NCBI GenBank assembly: GCA_020052115.1
Contig: JAGVPR010000120.1
Span: 1-6,334 of the forward strand
Direction of reading: 5' to 3'
DNA length: 6,334 nucleotides
From: Candidatus Eiseniibacteriota bacterium
GTDB taxonomy: Bacteria > Eisenbacteria > RBG-16-71-46 > JAGVPR01
Shown: positions 5,498 to 6,334 of the stretch, piece after piece
How positions within the stretch are numbered: position 1 is the stretch's first letter
How the letters are laid out: every line of letters starts with the position of its first letter
Translations under genes and position numbers: made by a program
The notes under the pieces: model-generated
The model's input: only the letters and a program-made list of their open reading frames with translations
Told to the model about the DNA's origin: nothing
The model's database searches: none

Positions 5498-6334
5498 CTA
5501 TTTGGACCCTGGCGGTCCGGGACTGGAAGATGGCGGCGGGGCGCCGAGGAGACGGCGCGCGGCCTGTACATCCGCCCGAATCGCATCCGTTAATTCATTG
5601 ATTTTCGAGAACTTGCGCTCTTCTCTCAGCATCGCCGCCGGCTCGAAAGCGACCCTCAACCCCACGATGTCGTCCGAAAAATCGAGCAGGTGCACCTCCA
5701 CCCGAAGCCGGTTTCCGCCGAACGTCGGGCGCACCCCGATGTTCGTGACCGCCGGCAGCGCGCGGTCTCCGAGGACCGCGCGTCCCGCATAAACGCCGAA
5801 CGGCGGGAGAATCTGCTCGGGCAAGAGATCGAGGTTCGCCGTCGGGAACCCGATCGTGGATCCGCGCGCATCCCCGTGGACGACGGCGCCCGCGATCGCG
5901 AACGGCCGTCCGAGCGCGCGCTCCGCCTCGACGAAGTCGCCGCGCTCGACGAGCTGCCGGACCCGCGTGCTGCTCACGACCTCGCCGTCCAGAGCGAGCG
6001 GCGCGATGGTCGCGACCTCGAATCCGAGTTCGCGTCCGAGAGCCTCGATCTCCGCGACCCCCGCCTCACGCCCGCGTCCGAACCGCTGATCGTGGCCGAC
6101 GAAAAGACGCGGCCTCGGGAAATGCACGAGCAAGCAGTGATTCAGAAACTCGCGCGCGGAGAGGCCGCTGAACGCTCGATCGAAGCGAAGGAGCAGCACG
6201 CGCTCGATCCCCGCCTCCATCAACAGCCGGAACTTCTCCGGCCCCGGAGTCAGCAGTCGCGGCTCGTGCGCCGGAGCGACGATGCGGGCGGGGTGCGGCT
6301 CGAAGGTGATGACCGCGGCGCGCGCGCCGGCCGC
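5498..6334 (-). CDS. ribF: Bifunctional riboflavin kinase / FAD synthetase, 5' end cut by the window edge
   Basis: This cytoplasmic enzyme phosphorylates riboflavin to FMN and adenylates FMN to FAD. The window holds the last 278 residues, and the frame is open to the right edge. The missing start, about 30 residues or more, should contain the GxFDGVHxGH nucleotide-binding motif. What is visible begins in the adenylyltransferase domain with VITFEPHP (8-15 of the fragment), followed by the LSAREF segment, VGHDQRFGRGR (80-90) and VSSTRVR (120-126, the ISSTxxR-type motif of nucleotidylyltransferases). The riboflavin kinase domain then gives VVHGDARGSTIGFPTANLD (151-169, with the PTAN ATP/Mg-binding motif), TNIGVRPTFGG (197-207) and VEVHLLDF (212-219), with Glu213 the likely catalytic base. 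The protein ends in a Pro/Ser-rich tail. Internal TTG/ATG codons near 6223 and 6220 are not the start, since conserved sequence continues upstream of them. Confidence 0.97.
   Translation of the reverse strand, partial: AAGARAAVITFEPHPARIVAPAHEPRLLTPGPEKFRLLMEAGIERVLLLRFDRAFSGLSAREFLNHCLLVHFPRPRLFVGHDQRFGRGREAGVAEIEALGRELGFEVATIAPLALDGEVVSSTRVRQLVERGDFVEAERALGRPFAIAGAVVHGDARGSTIGFPTANLDLLPEQILPPFGVYAGRAVLGDRALPAVTNIGVRPTFGGNRLRVEVHLLDFSDDIVGLRVAFEPAAMLREERKFSKINELTDAIRADVQAARRLLGAPPPSSSPGPPGSK

Noticed and set aside
5419..5586. N-terminal extension of the S15 reading frame into ribF
   Set aside because: The extension overlaps the ribF coding end, has no S15 similarity, and the ATG at 5418 has a good ribosome binding site and yields the canonical 89 residues.

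Overview
The window is a compact, G+C-rich (roughly two-thirds by eye) stretch of bacterial chromosome. Every supported gene lies on the minus strand, so transcription runs from high to low coordinates. In transcription order the genes are: ribF (FAD synthetase, 5' end cut by the window edge), rpsO (ribosomal protein S15), pnp (polynucleotide phosphorylase), an M16 zinc peptidase, dut (dUTPase), a secreted DUF3108-type protein, and the first 59 codons of a gene that runs off the left edge and may be a deoxyhypusine-synthase-like protein. The largest gap is the 132-nt rpsO-pnp spacer. No mobile element, tRNA, rRNA, CRISPR array or large repeat was seen.

The right half (about 2917-6334) is the widely conserved bacterial ribF-rpsO-pnp block, linking flavin cofactor synthesis, a small-subunit ribosomal protein and the main 3'-to-5' phosphorolytic RNase. 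The rpsO-pnp spacer can fold into two consecutive hairpins in the transcript, in the place where pnp leader hairpins serve RNase III/PNPase autoregulation in enterobacteria. That role here is only inferred.

The left half carries the M16 peptidase, whose best start lies inside the 3' end of pnp, then dut after an 86-nt gap, then the DUF3108 gene coupled to dut by a 4-nt ATGA overlap, then the partial gene after 18 nt. Tight spacing, a shared strand and no U-tract terminator suggest one operon or a chain of coupled transcription units. An M16 peptidase downstream of pnp is also seen in Firmicutes and other phyla. The DUF3108 protein has a signal peptide, and that family is mostly found in Gram-negative bacteria. 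Together with the base composition this points to a high-G+C Gram-negative lineage, but the phylum cannot be fixed from this window.

This is mainly a housekeeping region and no undescribed system stands out. The points most worth checking are the identity of the truncated left-edge gene, the paired hairpins in the pnp leader, and the unusual N-terminal extension and overlap of the M16 peptidase.
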